Assembly (NCBI GenBank): GCA_021029095.1 | Contig: JAJOHG010000021.1 | Location: 124,001 to 188,000, forward strand | Direction of reading: 5' to 3' | Length of the DNA: 64,000 nt | Origin: Phellopilus nigrolimitatus | Lineage: Eukaryota; Basidiomycota; Agaricomycetes; Hymenochaetales; Hymenochaetaceae | Part shown: one piece after another, positions 36,601-47,487 of the stretch | How positions within the stretch are numbered: the stretch's first letter is position 1 | Layout of the letters: each line of letters begins with the position of its first letter | Position numbers and translations under genes: made by a program | Notes under the pieces: model-generated | The model's database searches: none | Seen by the model: only the letters and a program-made list of their open reading frames with translations | Told to the model about the DNA's origin: nothing

Positions 36601-38448
36601 GGAAGCACTCCGAGAACAACGAGATATTCTACTTGAGAAACTCGTAGAGTACGCTATCGGCACGCAATCAAACACCTTGCTGGGCGTCAAGCGAGCTGTA
36701 CGTCTTTTAGCTTACTTGATTGCTTTCTCTGTGTTGACTGTCTGTACAGGCCTTCCAAAATCTTCTAACGCTGCATATCCTATTTTTGGCCAGTTCCGAA
36801 AATGTCGAAGGAAAAGAGGCGCCGCTCGCTCCTTTAGCCTTGTCGATGAGTGACGAAGTTCAATACCGGTGCGCTGGCTTTGTTCAGGCTGAGATTGAGC
36901 GCTACGCCGAGGAGCTGGAGGGCGATCGTCCTCAGCGTGAAGACTGAAAGCGACGCAGACAGCGACTCTGGCAGCGATTCTGCTCCTGAGACTGCTGAAA
37001 AGAAGAAATCCCACACGGCGAGAAGGAAAGGAAAGAAAGCAGACAATGGCATCGAGGTCAAGGGTACGAGTGTCGTGCAATCTGGTGAAGTATATTGACG
37101 TAAGGTGAACAGAAATCAAAAGCAAACCACAGCTTGAGCAGGAGTACATCTTCAATGCGACTACGACGACTTTTTTGCGCGCTCTGAGAGCTGGTGTCAT
37201 CCATGTGCGGCACGGAGCGATCCTCCTTGCACACTATGGACGCCTGGGCCCTTCTTTCGACCTGTCATCCAAACTAATGGTCGACATTCTTCGAGAGGAA
37301 GGCATGTACAAGGAGAACGGCGTGCTCGTCGTGGAGGTCATCGTAGAGGCGCTTAAGGAGGCGAGTATCGTCAACTCGTATAAGAAGGATGCGCCATACT
37401 GATCTCAATTTTTTTTAGTCTTTCACCCTACTCTTGGATCGCATTGTTGAAACAGAGCAATATACCCTGGCTCTGGCTAAGTCGCTTGCTCCCTGCTTAC
37501 TTATGCGCGGAGCACAGCTGTCTGTTCTAAGGAAGCTTCCTAGCGAGCATGTCGTCCAGATCCACACGACACTGATCTCGTGGGTTACGAAGAAGATCTC
37601 TGCATACGAGACTATGAAGAACAAGCGGGGCCGGACGAACTCGATCATGTTTTTCCGAGTACTTCTACATCTCCTCGCCGCTATCGAGCCTCGAGATGCC
37701 TTGAAGATGTGCGTGCGATGCGTTCTGCTGTCTGTCTGCTCGTACTGACTTCCGCATAGCAAAGCACATCTTGATCAGGACATCGCGATGCTCAACATTG
37801 AGATTCCTCCATCGTCCAAGGCTTGGGAGCCATACCGAGCCTATGAGAAGAGGCTTTCGTCCGCCACAACGAAGGAGAAAGGTGTGTCTTCAGCGAGTTT
37901 TCGGACGTTATTGAACTGACTCGAAGCATCAGCAGGTTCCGCAGCCAAAAGAGCCGGTAAAGGAAAGGCTGCGGCCGCGAAGAGCGCAGATGCCGTGGCT
38001 TCGGACGACGACTGATGAGGAGGTTGAAGGGCTGGTCGAGGCAAACGGCGATTTCAGCCAACCCAGCCAGCCTCCTGCGCACAAAGTGAAGCCACGCGCA
38101 GCCTACCGCAAGGAGCCGTCGCCGAGCGTCGCGGAGGAGACGGCGTCCCAGCTGACGCAGCTCACAGAGGAGGAGCGCACGCCAGAGCCGCACTCGCACT
38201 CGCCCGAGCCGCCGATGAACGGCGCAGGCGGCGGCTCCCCGGCGCCGTCGCCGTCGCCCCTGCGTTCCACGCCCGCTGCGAACAGACAGCCGTCGGCGCC
38301 GAACTCGAGGAAGCGTGCGCGGTCGCCTGCTGCGGAGACGGAGTCCGCTGGTGGGGACGCCGAGGCTGGGCGCGATGCGGACAACGCGGCACCTGATGCG
38401 ACGCAGGCGAGCGAAATCGTCGTGCGGCGCAAGCGTGTGCGGCACTAG
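33631..38448 (+). CDS. SCC3: Cohesin subunit SCC3/STAG, three +1 frame breaks
   Basis: Stromalin (STAG/SA/Psc3) subunit of cohesin, needed for sister-chromatid cohesion. It starts at ATG 33631 (in-frame ATGs also at 33649 and 33655), and residue ~12 onward is basic (PAPRRSTREKKK), then acidic/basic low-complexity. The STAG domain follows (PMFKKFRKSLSEFLTRLVQS, LGVLYSSDLLMTIQAWVVAM), then the conserved SCD region (FFDGVFIHRYRDLDPNIRAE, GNWLKKFPAHYLDGQYLRYI) and HEAT-like repeats down to MRGAQLSVLRKL. The tail is disordered and ends VVRRKRVRH. About ten or more introns; the one at 37361-37418 is GC-AG. Three single extra Ts at 35914, 36945 and 38013 each create an in-frame TGA, and the coding sense resumes in the +1 frame. 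The gene should be essential and single-copy, so its status needs explanation (see findings). Confidence 0.88.
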
Positions 38449-38886
38449 GAGCACCTACCACCCTGCCGATCTTCGCGATCTCATTTTATTTCTTAACCAT
38501 ATTTTGCTCTCGCGCTTTCCCCCCACCATCCATCCCTTCTGGCCAATTATGTACGTACGCTCCGTGTTCTGATCATGATCATATGCATGCACATCGGATC
38601 CGTATTTTTAGTTGTAATGGCACTGTTGCAGTGTTAATTGTTGTACCTACTGAGTTCTGAGCTTTTAGAGCAGCCGTAGCTGGTGCGATCCGTGGCTCAT
38701 AGAATCCCAGCACGACTTATTCGCCTATAATCTCTGAGCAGCGACTTTTTCTTCTGCTGCTGCTTGAATTTGAATCGCCGCTTAGAAAGCGATTTCGGGA
38801 CGCGCGTCTGGAGAACGTGACCCGATCTGTACATGTATTACTAATACACTTGTTTACATGTCTACCAAAAACGGAATTCTTTGCGG
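38449..38886. other. SCC3 3' flank
   Basis: No gene. The segment near 38799-38834 (CGCGTCTGGAGAACGTGACC) resembles 11754-11784. The left arm of the large inverted repeat starts just after it. Confidence 0.4.
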
Positions 38887-39330
38887 GAGACGGCTTCAAA
38901 TCTGAAATGTTTTTCTCTCCTTCCTTTGGCAAGTCAGATAACCGAAGATTCTGTTATAGTTGCTATGGTATCCCTTCAGGTTTAGCTAGAGCACAACACA
39001 CCAGGTTTACCCGTTCAATTGGGGGTATTGGATTTTCTTTCTGCTGGCGAAGACAACGATAGAGTTTCCAAGTACATTACGTAAAACCGGCTGCACCAAA
39101 CACAGTCAAATGAACCTCGCCACATCAAGCTAACATAAGCCATATAATCTCAACAATGCGGGTTTTATATGACCTAATCTGTACAGTAAACAGCAGGTTT
39201 GCTACAGTTTGATGTTGGTTTAAGGTTTGAAGTTCCAGCATTTTTATTAAACTGCAAACCAAACAGAACTTGGCATCACTACTCGCACACATTTGCTGCT
39301 TGTGTTATACAATAAGCTGTGAAGTAGGGG

Positions 39331-39337
39331 TATAAAA
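39331..39337 (+). promoter_or_regulatory. TATA box of F-box copy (left)
   Basis: TATAAAA 115 bp upstream of the F-box ATG (39446). The same element is conserved in the right arm at 47596-47602 on the minus strand, so the duplication included the core promoter. Confidence 0.6.
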
Positions 39338-39445
39338 TTCCTTGCCAAACTCTACCTATTTCCTCTCACTTACCATCACTGCCACACCCCAAGACATAAA
39401 TCTGTTTCATACCACTGTCCCCAACACACACACTTGCTTCACATC

Positions 39446-40760
39446 ATGTCCTCTCAGAAAAACAGAGCACCTTCCACTCCTTTAGAGAAGCTGCCAACAG
39501 ACATCCTGTCTCATATTTTTGTTTCTTGTCTAGAAACTGGTCCTAATCACAATAACAAACCTTCTCCTTCAGCTTGCACCCCTAGTTCTAACTCAGGTCT
39601 GCAAGACTTGGAATGGAATTGCCAATGCCACACCTCGTCTATGGACTGGCATTGAACTTAATAGAACTGTTATGAATAAAGGAACTAGACTTAGCCCAGA
39701 AACATTCCTTGATCATCTGAGAAGGTGGATAGAGAAATCTGGAGAAGTCCCCATCTCCATCAAGTTCTCATACAAACACAAAAATTCACATGGCCATGGC
39801 ACCTATGAAGACTATTGCAGAGAAATGAGAAACATTGTTGACCTGCTTTTAACTTGTCAGCACCGCTGGCATACACTGGAGATTTCTGTAAATGACCTGT
39901 CTGTGGTTCAGGGTCTATTGGATGCAATGGCTAATCTTGACAATGCACCACTCCTCAGAAAATTCAAACTTGACTTTAATACCAGTGAGAATGGTAACTA
40001 CCCTTCCTGGAAAGCATCATACACTGGCCTCACTCTGCATCCCAAAGGTGAACATTCTGGGTACACACGGCTCACAGACCTTAAACTACTTGAGTGCCCA
40101 TCTACAGAATGTATTCTGTGGTGGATTGAACAAGCACCAAACCTAAAAACACTTAATATTTCTACTAAGATTCAACAACCAGAGCATCTTCAATATCCCT
40201 CTCCTCATGTGTGGAAGCTTAGCAATCTCTCTAAGCTAGATCTCTTTGGATTCAACTTGTCAGACATAGAGCCATTGCTTGCACAGCTTGACCTGCCTAA
40301 GTTGACCAACTTAATTGTGTACACATGTATGGATGATGTTGTACTTGATAACTGGACTTATATTGAGGATCTTCTAAGTCGCTCAAAACCACAAGCCCTT
40401 AAAGAACTCAGCTTGGGCTCATTACCAATCAGTGAAGATGGGATCTTCAACTGCCTGGAGAAATCTCCTAACCTCACCTATTTGGGCTTAGATCCAATGA
40501 CAAACAGGATTCTGAATGCACTCACAGCAAGAAAAGAAAGACAACCTTACTGCCCTGTGCTTAAGAGCCTAGAAATTCCTGGCTTAATGCTTGATGTTGA
40601 CTTCAGAATCATTCAGGGTATGGTACAATCTCGATTGCATGACACAAGGTTTAAACCACTGAAAAAAATCACTGTTCCCCATGCCACCAATAATGCCCAA
40701 ATTAGGGTCCTACAAAACTTGGGTGTAAAAGTAGTGCGTGATTTGCAGGTTGCTCATTGA
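39446..40760 (+). pseudogene. F-box/LRR gene, left copy, frameshifted
   Basis: Inverted-repeat partner of the intact gene at 46168-47487. The N terminus MSSQKNRAPSTPLEKLPTDI and F-box match that gene. At 39571-39573 the sequence reads TTCAGCTTGC where the other copy has TTCACTTGC, so one G is inserted after about 42 codons and the frame is lost. The downstream part (from ~39575 to 40760, including TQVCKTWNGIANATPRLWTG and ending VKVVRDLQVAH) remains open in the shifted frame. A 362-aa product from ATG 39672 would lack the F-box. No intron can repair the shift at that point. Confidence 0.75.
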
Positions 40761-41583
40761 AGAATAGGCACTGTAGTAGTCAGGAATGATATCCAGTATT
40801 TAATGCGGTAAAATCTGTGAAAAATGGCAGTATGCTCCAAGGGTGCTCTCATCATATCAGCTGATGACAGCCTGATCAACTTTTGATAGCAGGCTTCTAG
40901 GCCAGACAAAACTTCATTAAGGAGTTCAGATGTCACAGGACTACTCACCTGACCCTTTACACAATAAAGTCTAACCCAGCCTTCAGAGTTTATTGTGCAC
41001 AAAAAAGCAAATGTAAATAAAATGACTGTTTTGCTCACCTAGAGGGCAAATTATGAGCTAATTCCTGCAGAATAAAGGCCCCTTGGATGAGCAAACTTGC
41101 ACACAACGATGGGCTAGATGAAAACAAAAAATAAACTATATTTCACTATCAAAGCTTTGCATTTGTGCAAGAATCTTCATACGGGAAAACATATTCTTAG
41201 CCACCATTGCATTTGACAATAAAGTTTCAGCTGACTCTGGTTTATGTAACAAATTTGAATAAATGATGCTACAATGCTGAAGCACTAAATCAGACTTGCA
41301 AGCGCGATGGGACAGGGTGTGGTGTGTTACAGACTTACAGCAAAGTTGCCTTGCTCGGGGAAACAGGGCTTGATTATCTGTTTGTTATTCAGCTTGCAGG
41401 ATCAATGGAACACTTCCATGACTATTTCAAGGTGGCTGAATTGCGTCAAGTTGGCCAACTGTAGGCCTTTGCCACCGGAATTTCTTAAATTGGCATGTGC
41501 CGATCATTTGTCAGATTACAAAGCCTCCTCCCCCCATTACTAACTTCAGACTTCAGTCTCACATCCACGACTTGCCAATTGCT

Positions 41584-42836
41584 ATGAACGTCTACAGGGC
41601 ACGCCGGGCGCCGGGCGGACGGCGAACAGCGCCGAGGCGGACGCTGGCCACTGTCCCACGGCACCCGAACTTCGTCAACATCGTCGAGGTCGGCCCGCGC
41701 GACGGCCTGCAGAACGAGAAGGCGGTCATCGCGCCGGCCGTCAAGGCCGAGCTCGTCAACCGCCTCGCGCGCGCGGGCATGACGACCATCGAGGCGGGAA
41801 GCTTCGTCAGCCCGAAGTGGGTGCCGCAGGTGAGGATCTTCGCTCGCCTGTCGCGGAGGGCGATGGTGCTCACGGCCTCGGCCACGACTGCAGATGGCGG
41901 GCACGGCGGACGTGCTCACGCGCATGGAGCGCCGCCCGGGCGTGCGCTACCCGGTGCTCGTCCCGAACAGCCGCGGGCTCGACGACCTGCTCGCGCTGCT
42001 CGCGGCCGCGGACGCGAGCGCGCCGCCGCCGACGGACGAGATCGCCGTCTTCGTGGCGGCGACGGACGCGTTCAGCCGCGCGAACCTAAACTGCAGCGTC
42101 GCGGAGTCGCTCGCGCGGCTCGCGCCGGTCGCAGAGCAGGCGGCGCGCGCGGGGCTGCGCGTGCGCGGGTACGTGAGCGCGGTGATCTCGTGCCCGTACA
42201 GCGGGCGCACGGACTACGGGCGCGTGCGCGCCGTGAGCCGCGCGCTGCGCGAGATGGGCTGCTACGAGGTGAGCCTGGGCGACACGAACGGGAGCGGCAC
42301 GCCCGGGAGCGTGCTGGACGTGCTGGACGCCGTTGCGGGCGCGGTGCCCGTGGGCAATTTGGCGGTGCGTTTGTCTGTCTCGCGTCTCCCGTCCGTTGCT
42401 GCTGACCATCGTACTAGGGACACGTAAGTCTCGCTGTTCATTATCTGCCGGCCGGCCGGCGTCTCTCACGGGCCTTGTACATGCGTAGTTCCACGACACC
42501 TTCGGGATGGGCGTCGCGAACGTGTTCGCCGCGCTGAGCGCGGGCGTGCGCACGTTCGACGCGGCGGTGGGCGGGCTCGGCGGGTGCCCGTACTCGCCGG
42601 GCGCGACGGGCAACGTCGCGACGGAGGACGTCGTGCACGCGCTCCAGGACTCGGGCTACGCCGCGCCCGGGGACCTGCCCGCGCTCGTCGAGACGGGCTT
42701 CTGGATCTCCACGCTGCTCGGCCGCGAAAACGCGAGCCGCGCGGGGCGCGCGCACCGCGCGGCCCGGCAACGGATCGACAGCGCTGACGCGGACAAGGAC
42801 AGGGACAGGGACAGGGACAGGGACAAGAAAGCGTAG
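41584..42836 (+). CDS. Hydroxymethylglutaryl-CoA lyase
   Basis: Cleaves HMG-CoA to acetyl-CoA and acetoacetate in leucine catabolism, probably in mitochondria: the N terminus (MNVYRARRAPGGRRTAPRRT) is Arg-rich and lacks acidic residues. Exons 41584-41829, 41894-42364, 42418-42423, 42489-42836 sum to exactly 357 codons (356 aa). Family motifs: NIVEVGPRDGLQNEKAVI, EAGSFVSPKWVPQMAG, YVSAVISCPYSG, EVSLGDTNGSGTPG, GHFHDTFGMGVAN and the signature GGLGGCPYSPGATGNVATED with its catalytic Cys. Exon 3 is only 6 nt and supplies Gly-His. The C terminus ends in a GACAGG-type tandem repeat encoding Asp-Arg/Lys units. It lies between the arms of the inverted repeat and is convergent with the thioesterase. 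Confidence 0.93.
42418..42423 (+). other. 6-nt micro-exon of HMG-CoA lyase
   Basis: GGACAC between two canonical introns: 42365-42417 (GTGCGT...ACTAG, 53 nt) and 42424-42488 (GTAAGT...CGTAG, 65 nt). It encodes Gly-His and completes NLA-GH-FHDTFGM. Without it the protein lacks the first His of the conserved HxHD metal-binding motif. Confidence 0.8.
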
Positions 42837-42948
42837 TAAGACAAGGTGTGAGGGCTACATCTACACTCTACACGTGTTACTACAGTAAGGATATGTTTTG
42901 TTTTTTTGTACAGTATGGGCGCTCCCGCTCTCTCTGTCTGGTGTAATC

Positions 42949-43963
42949 TCATAGCTTCGGCTCCATTTTGTTTATGAACGCAGATGCGACGAGCCGGCCG
43001 GTCGACTTGTCGAATATCTGCGCGCCGCCGCCGGGTCAGCAGCAGCCCGTATACAACTCGCTGAGGGGAGCGCACGCACCTCGCACCTGGCCGTCATGGA
43101 CCGCCCGCCGAGCGCCAGGGAGGTGCTCACGATCTCCAGTGTCGTCCCTCTGAACTTCGGGTCAGCACTGCGAAGCGAAAGGCAGAAAGAAGGGCGCGCG
43201 CGGGTGGGGTGGGGTGGGGTGACAACTCACATGGGCGCGGGCGCGTGGTACAGGATGTTGAGCGCCTGGGTGACTCCGACGCCGTTCCGGCCGCGCAGGA
43301 GGCCGAGCACGACGAGCGGCGTGCTCCCGCAGCTGTGTGTGTGCGCGACATAAGACATTCAGGCACGTCCAGGCGGAAGAAAAGAACCGGACGGGGGCAC
43401 ACGCAACTTGTCGATCAGGTACGCGATGCACCCGCCGTGCATCATCCCGTTGCCGTTCACCATCGCTGCGACGCACACGGGGGGCTTGCTTCAGCGCGGG
43501 GTGCCTGCGGTAGTGCAATGCGGGGCGCTGCGGGGCGGGGGAGGGGAGGGGACGCACATTTGTCCACGACGACCTCCGCGAGGACCGTCACCATCCTCGT
43601 CTTTGCCGTGTCCGTGTTCCCTTCGCCGCCCCCTGCGTCCTCGACGTCGATCGCGGTGAAGCGTACGCGCCGGCCGGCGGCGTGCCCGAACGCGGCGGCG
43701 TCGGCGCCGACGCCGTACGCGGCGAACGTGTTCAGCGCGAGCTGCTTCGCGCGGGCGGGCGCGCGCCCGCGGATCGCGGCGGCGTCGCAGAACGCGAGCG
43801 CGGCGGGCGTGGCGCGCGGGAGGGCCGCGGGGTCGACCCAGGGCGTGGCTGTGGGCTTGGGCTGAGGCTGCGGTTGCGGTTGTGGCTGCGCTTTTGGTAT
43901 GGGAGCGGGAGAACGGGGGCGGGAGCGGGAGGGGTGCTGCCCGGGAGCGGGAGAGGAAGACAT
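42949..43963 (-). CDS. Hotdog-fold acyl-CoA thioesterase-like
   Basis: PaaI/ACOT13-like hotdog thioesterase, predicted to hydrolyse acyl-CoA thioesters. ATG at 43963 and TGA at 42949-42951. Exon 1 (to ~43559) encodes a low-complexity Pro/Gln leader (AQPQPQPQPQPKP), then an ALNTFAAYGVGADAAAFGHA helix and VTVLAEVVVDK. Splicing then gives SMVNGNGMMHGGCIAYLIDN (the HGG motif of the hotdog active site), CGSTPLVVLGLLRGRNGVGV, APIADPKFRGTTLEIVSTSL and a final exon IFDKSTGRLVASAFINKMEP. All junctions are GT-AG and in frame. About 245 aa. The substrate is unknown. It is convergent with HMG-CoA lyase, with only 112 bp between the stops. Confidence 0.88.
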
Positions 43964-45640
43964 GGGGAAGAGGAAGGCGCGAAGGAAGGCACGGTCTGGG
44001 TTCGTTCGGACGCTCGCTCAGGCATGCCCTTATATTTAGGTACTTAGGAAAGAGTCGCCCCTAGACGTTTCTTCCTCGCTCGCCCCGCTATCGTCACTGA
44101 TCGCCTTCATTTTTTTTTTACTCTTCCAGTCTAGACAGCTGCGCTAGAAGTGATCATCTGCACGGTGTGTTCTCTTTTTTAGACAGAGAAGGGTGTGGAT
44201 AACCTTTCGCGTCCCCCGGGCGCGGAGATAGGGTAACCCCATGGCTGCTGGGGACCCACACGCGTTTTGCCGTATACTGATGTGCGAGACTGTCAAGTAC
44301 ATGTATGTACAGTGGCAGGCCGCAGAGCGGCCCGAGAGAGTTAGGGAAGCCTAGAGATGGAGAGTTGTGGATGGTCGGTCCTCGGGAGTCTGACGTTCGT
44401 ATACAGGTAGCTCGAGTGAGTTTCATCAAACTTTTACTAGGCTGCGATCTCTTTCGTCGCACTTATTACTGCAATTTTGTTGTTTTTGCTGCCAGCGCTG
44501 TGGTGCGGCGGCGGCGGGGCGGCCGTTTGCGAGCGCTCTGGAGGAAAGTCCGAGGCGTGCCCGGCCATACATGTATATGCGATCCGCCAAAAATCCGGGA
44601 CGGACGAAGCGTGGGCGGACAGAGCGGGAGCACCCGGTGCGAAGAACCCTGTTCGGAACGTGGTTTTCACGAGCTTGGCCGCTGGCAGGCACGGCCGCAC
44701 ACGAGGACGGGGACGACGCGAGCTACTTACTCAGAGTGCATGCATCTATTTGCTATCAGCGCTTCGACGTCTTTCGCTCGCCCTTCTGGCTTCGGCGCTT
44801 CGCTGTCCTGCCGTCTGGCCGGACGCGCGCGCGCTTAGCGGGTCCTTTCTTGCTTTACATATGTATGCATGCTGCCGCTTCGCCGTTGCGCTTCGGCGCG
44901 CGTCCAGAGGTTCTCGCGTTCTTTCGCGTTCTGAGAAGGGGGGCGTGGCCTCGCACGTGATTATCGCTGTTCAGTTTGCGTATAATTAGCTGTATGTATG
45001 TATGTACTACATACAGTACATATGGGATGCCAGCGGTCGGCGGAGGTGGGGCAGCTGGGCGAGCGGCGGAGGAAGCTGCTTGTCCATATGCCGGAGACGG
45101 AGACGCCCTGCTGTGGCTCTGTGGCTCGATAAGAAATACATATCATTCTCGGCCCTTTTTACGTCAGGATGAGGTGTGCAACAGAGTCCCTATACACTCG
45201 GTTGGAGCAAGCACAGCTGTAGGAGCTGATTCTTCTCCACTCGTGGACATATCGTCGTTGGTCGCGATAAATACATAAGATTGCAGCCGTACGGTTGGAG
45301 TCCCGCTCTCGCACGTGTGTGTCGTGTTGGTATAAGTACAGTATAAGTAAGGAACTTGTTCTTGTTTGTTCAAGTGCGGCCAGGTAAAAGAATTATCGTT
45401 CCTAAACCGACGGCGGGAGACAATCGCCTTTTCGCGATGACATCCGGCCTTATTTTGCAGCACGACTATATATTATCTACTCTATATGCACTGACTTTAA
45501 ATTTATGGATAGCGCGTGGGTCTGAGGAATCGACAAAAGTCAAGACCCAGGCCCTTCCTGATCTGAACGTGCAGGTTTTCCAGCCTGTCTACCTACGCCA
45601 CAACGCCACAGGTAAACCCGGCCTGTGCTATGCTCCAGTC
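43964..45640. other. Intergenic, inside the inverted-repeat spacer
   Basis: About 1.7 kb with no supportable gene. A short palindrome CTGTATGTA...TACATACAG spans 44990-45016 within TATG microsatellite sequence. The right arm of the large inverted repeat begins at its end. Confidence 0.45.
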
Positions 45641-46167
45641 TGATTTAGTGCTTCAGCATCATAGTATCATTTATTTAAATCTGTTACATAATCCAAGTTA
45701 GCTGAATCTTTATTGTCAAATGCAATGGTGGCTAAGAATCTGTTTCCCATGGATGAAGCCAAATCTTCAATTTTCAGATTCTTGCACAAATGCAAAGCTT
45801 TAAGAGTGAAATATAGGTTTTTTTTTGTTTTCATTTGGCCCATTAAGTGCAAGTTTTCTCATCCAAGGGGGCCTTTATTCTGCAGGCATTAGCTCATAAT
45901 TTGCCCTCTGGTGAGCAAAATAGTTATTTATTTACATTTGCTTGAAGGCTGGGTTAGACTTTATTGTGTGAAGGGTCAGGTGAGTAGTCCTATGACATCT
46001 GAACTCCGTAATGAAGTTTTGTCTGACCCAGGAGCCTGCTATCAATAGGTGATCAGGCTGTCATCAGCTGATATGATGAGAGCACCCTTGGAGCATACTG
46101 CCATTTTTCACAGATTTTACTGCATTAAATACTGGATATCATTCCTGACTACTACAGTGCCTATTCT

Positions 46168-47487
46168 TCAATGAGCAACCTGCAAATCACGCACTACTTT
46201 TACACCCAAGTTTTGTAGGACCCTAATTTGGGCATTATTGGTGGCATGGGGAACAGTGATTTTTTTCAGTGATTTAAACCTTGTGTCATGCAATCGCGAT
46301 TGTACCATACCCTGAATGATTCTGAAGTCAACATCAAGCATTAAGCCAGGAATTTCTAGGCTCTCAAGCACAGGGCAGCAAGGTTGTCTTTCTTCTCTTG
46401 CTGTGAGTGCATTCAGAGTCCTGTTTGTCATTGGATCTAAGCCCAAATAGGTGAGGTTAGGAGATTTCTCCAGGCAGTTGAAGATCCCATCTTCACTGAT
46501 TGGTATTGAGCCCAAGATGAGTTCTTTAAGGGCTTGTGGTTTTGAGCGACTTAGAAGATCCTCAATATAAGTCCAGTTATCAAGTACAACATCATCCATA
46601 CATGTGTACACAATTAAGTTGGTCAACTTAGGCAGGTCAAGCTGTGCAAGCAATGGCTCTATGTCTGACAATTCGTGTCCATAGAGATCTAGCGTAGAGA
46701 GATTGCTAAGTTTCCACACATGAGGAGAGGGATATTGAAGATGCTCTGGTTGTTGAATATCAGTAGAAATATTAAGTGTTTTTAGGTTTGGTGCTTGTTT
46801 AATCCACCACAGAATAGATTCTGTAGATGGACAATCAAACAGTACAAGGTCTGTGAGCCGTGCATACCTAGAATGTTCACCTTTGGGATGCAGAATGAGG
46901 CCAGTATATGATGCTTTCCAGGCAGGATAGTTATCATTCTTCAGGTTCCTGGTATTGAAGTCAAGTTTGAATTCTCTGAGGAGTGGTGCATTGTCAAGAT
47001 TAGCCATTGCATCCAATAGACCCTGAACCACAGACAGGTCATTTACGGAAATCTCCAGTGTGTGCCAGCGGTGCTGACAAGTTAGAAGCAGGTCAACAAT
47101 GTTTCTCATTTCTTTGCAATAGTCTTCATAGGTGCCATGGTCACGTGAATTTTTGTGTTTGTATGAGAACTTGATGGAGATGGGGACTTCTCCAGATTTT
47201 TCTATCCACCTTCCCAGATGATCAAGGAATGTTTCTGGACTAAGTCTAGTTCCTTTATTCATAACAGTTCTATTAAGTTCAATGCCAGTCCATAGACGAG
47301 GTGTGGCATTGACGATTCCATTCCAAGTCTTGCAGACCTGAGTTAGAACCAGGGGTGCAAGTGAAGGAGAAGGTTTTTTATTGTGATTAGGACCAGTTTC
47401 TAGACAAGAAACAAAAATATGAGACAGGATGTCTGTTGGCAGCTTCTCTAAAGGAGTGGAAGGTGCCCTGTTTTTCTGAGAGGACAT
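46168..47487 (-). CDS. F-box/LRR-like protein (intact copy)
   Basis: Single-exon gene of 439 aa, ATG at 47487 (MSSQKNRAPSTPLEKLPTDI) and stop at 46168. The F-box covers residues ~14-60 (LEKLPTDILSHIFVSCLETG, then LVLTQVCKTWNGIVNATPRL). The remainder contains leucine-rich-like repeats (KQAPNLKTLNIST, LSNLSTLDLYGHELSDIEPL, LEKSPNLTYLGLDP). Predicted substrate receptor of an SCF E3 ligase. It is AT-richer than neighbouring genes and intronless, unlike the rest of the window, which fits an expanding, recently duplicated family. A TATA box lies at 47596-47602. Confidence 0.88.
   Translation of the reverse strand: MSSQKNRAPSTPLEKLPTDILSHIFVSCLETGPNHNKKPSPSLAPLVLTQVCKTWNGIVNATPRLWTGIELNRTVMNKGTRLSPETFLDHLGRWIEKSGEVPISIKFSYKHKNSRDHGTYEDYCKEMRNIVDLLLTCQHRWHTLEISVNDLSVVQGLLDAMANLDNAPLLREFKLDFNTRNLKNDNYPAWKASYTGLILHPKGEHSRYARLTDLVLFDCPSTESILWWIKQAPNLKTLNISTDIQQPEHLQYPSPHVWKLSNLSTLDLYGHELSDIEPLLAQLDLPKLTNLIVYTCMDDVVLDNWTYIEDLLSRSKPQALKELILGSIPISEDGIFNCLEKSPNLTYLGLDPMTNRTLNALTAREERQPCCPVLESLEIPGLMLDVDFRIIQGMVQSRLHDTRFKSLKKITVPHATNNAQIRVLQNLGVKVVRDLQVAH

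Larger units (their letters stand above)
38887..41297 (+). repeat. Inverted repeat, left arm
   Basis: About 2.4 kb that matches the reverse complement of 45641-48713. The outer edge is recognisable at GGCTTCAAATCTGAAA (left) and its complement near 48700. The inner edge is at GAAGCACTAAATCAGACTT (left), with its complement near 45643-45658. It carries promoter, F-box gene and 3' flank. It lacks the 668-bp element found in the other arm. Confidence 0.85.

Noticed and set aside
36930..38030. 22- to 25-nt introns that would remove the SCC3 breaks at 36945 and 38013
   Set aside because: GT...AG strings of that size exist, but they are far shorter than any other intron in the window, and no such string fixes the break at 35914.
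35777..38100. Reassigned TGA codon (for example TGA = Trp) as the explanation for the SCC3 stops
   Set aside because: Reading through in the same frame gives no sensible protein; the coding sense lies in the +1 frame. SET1 and other genes here end normally at TGA.
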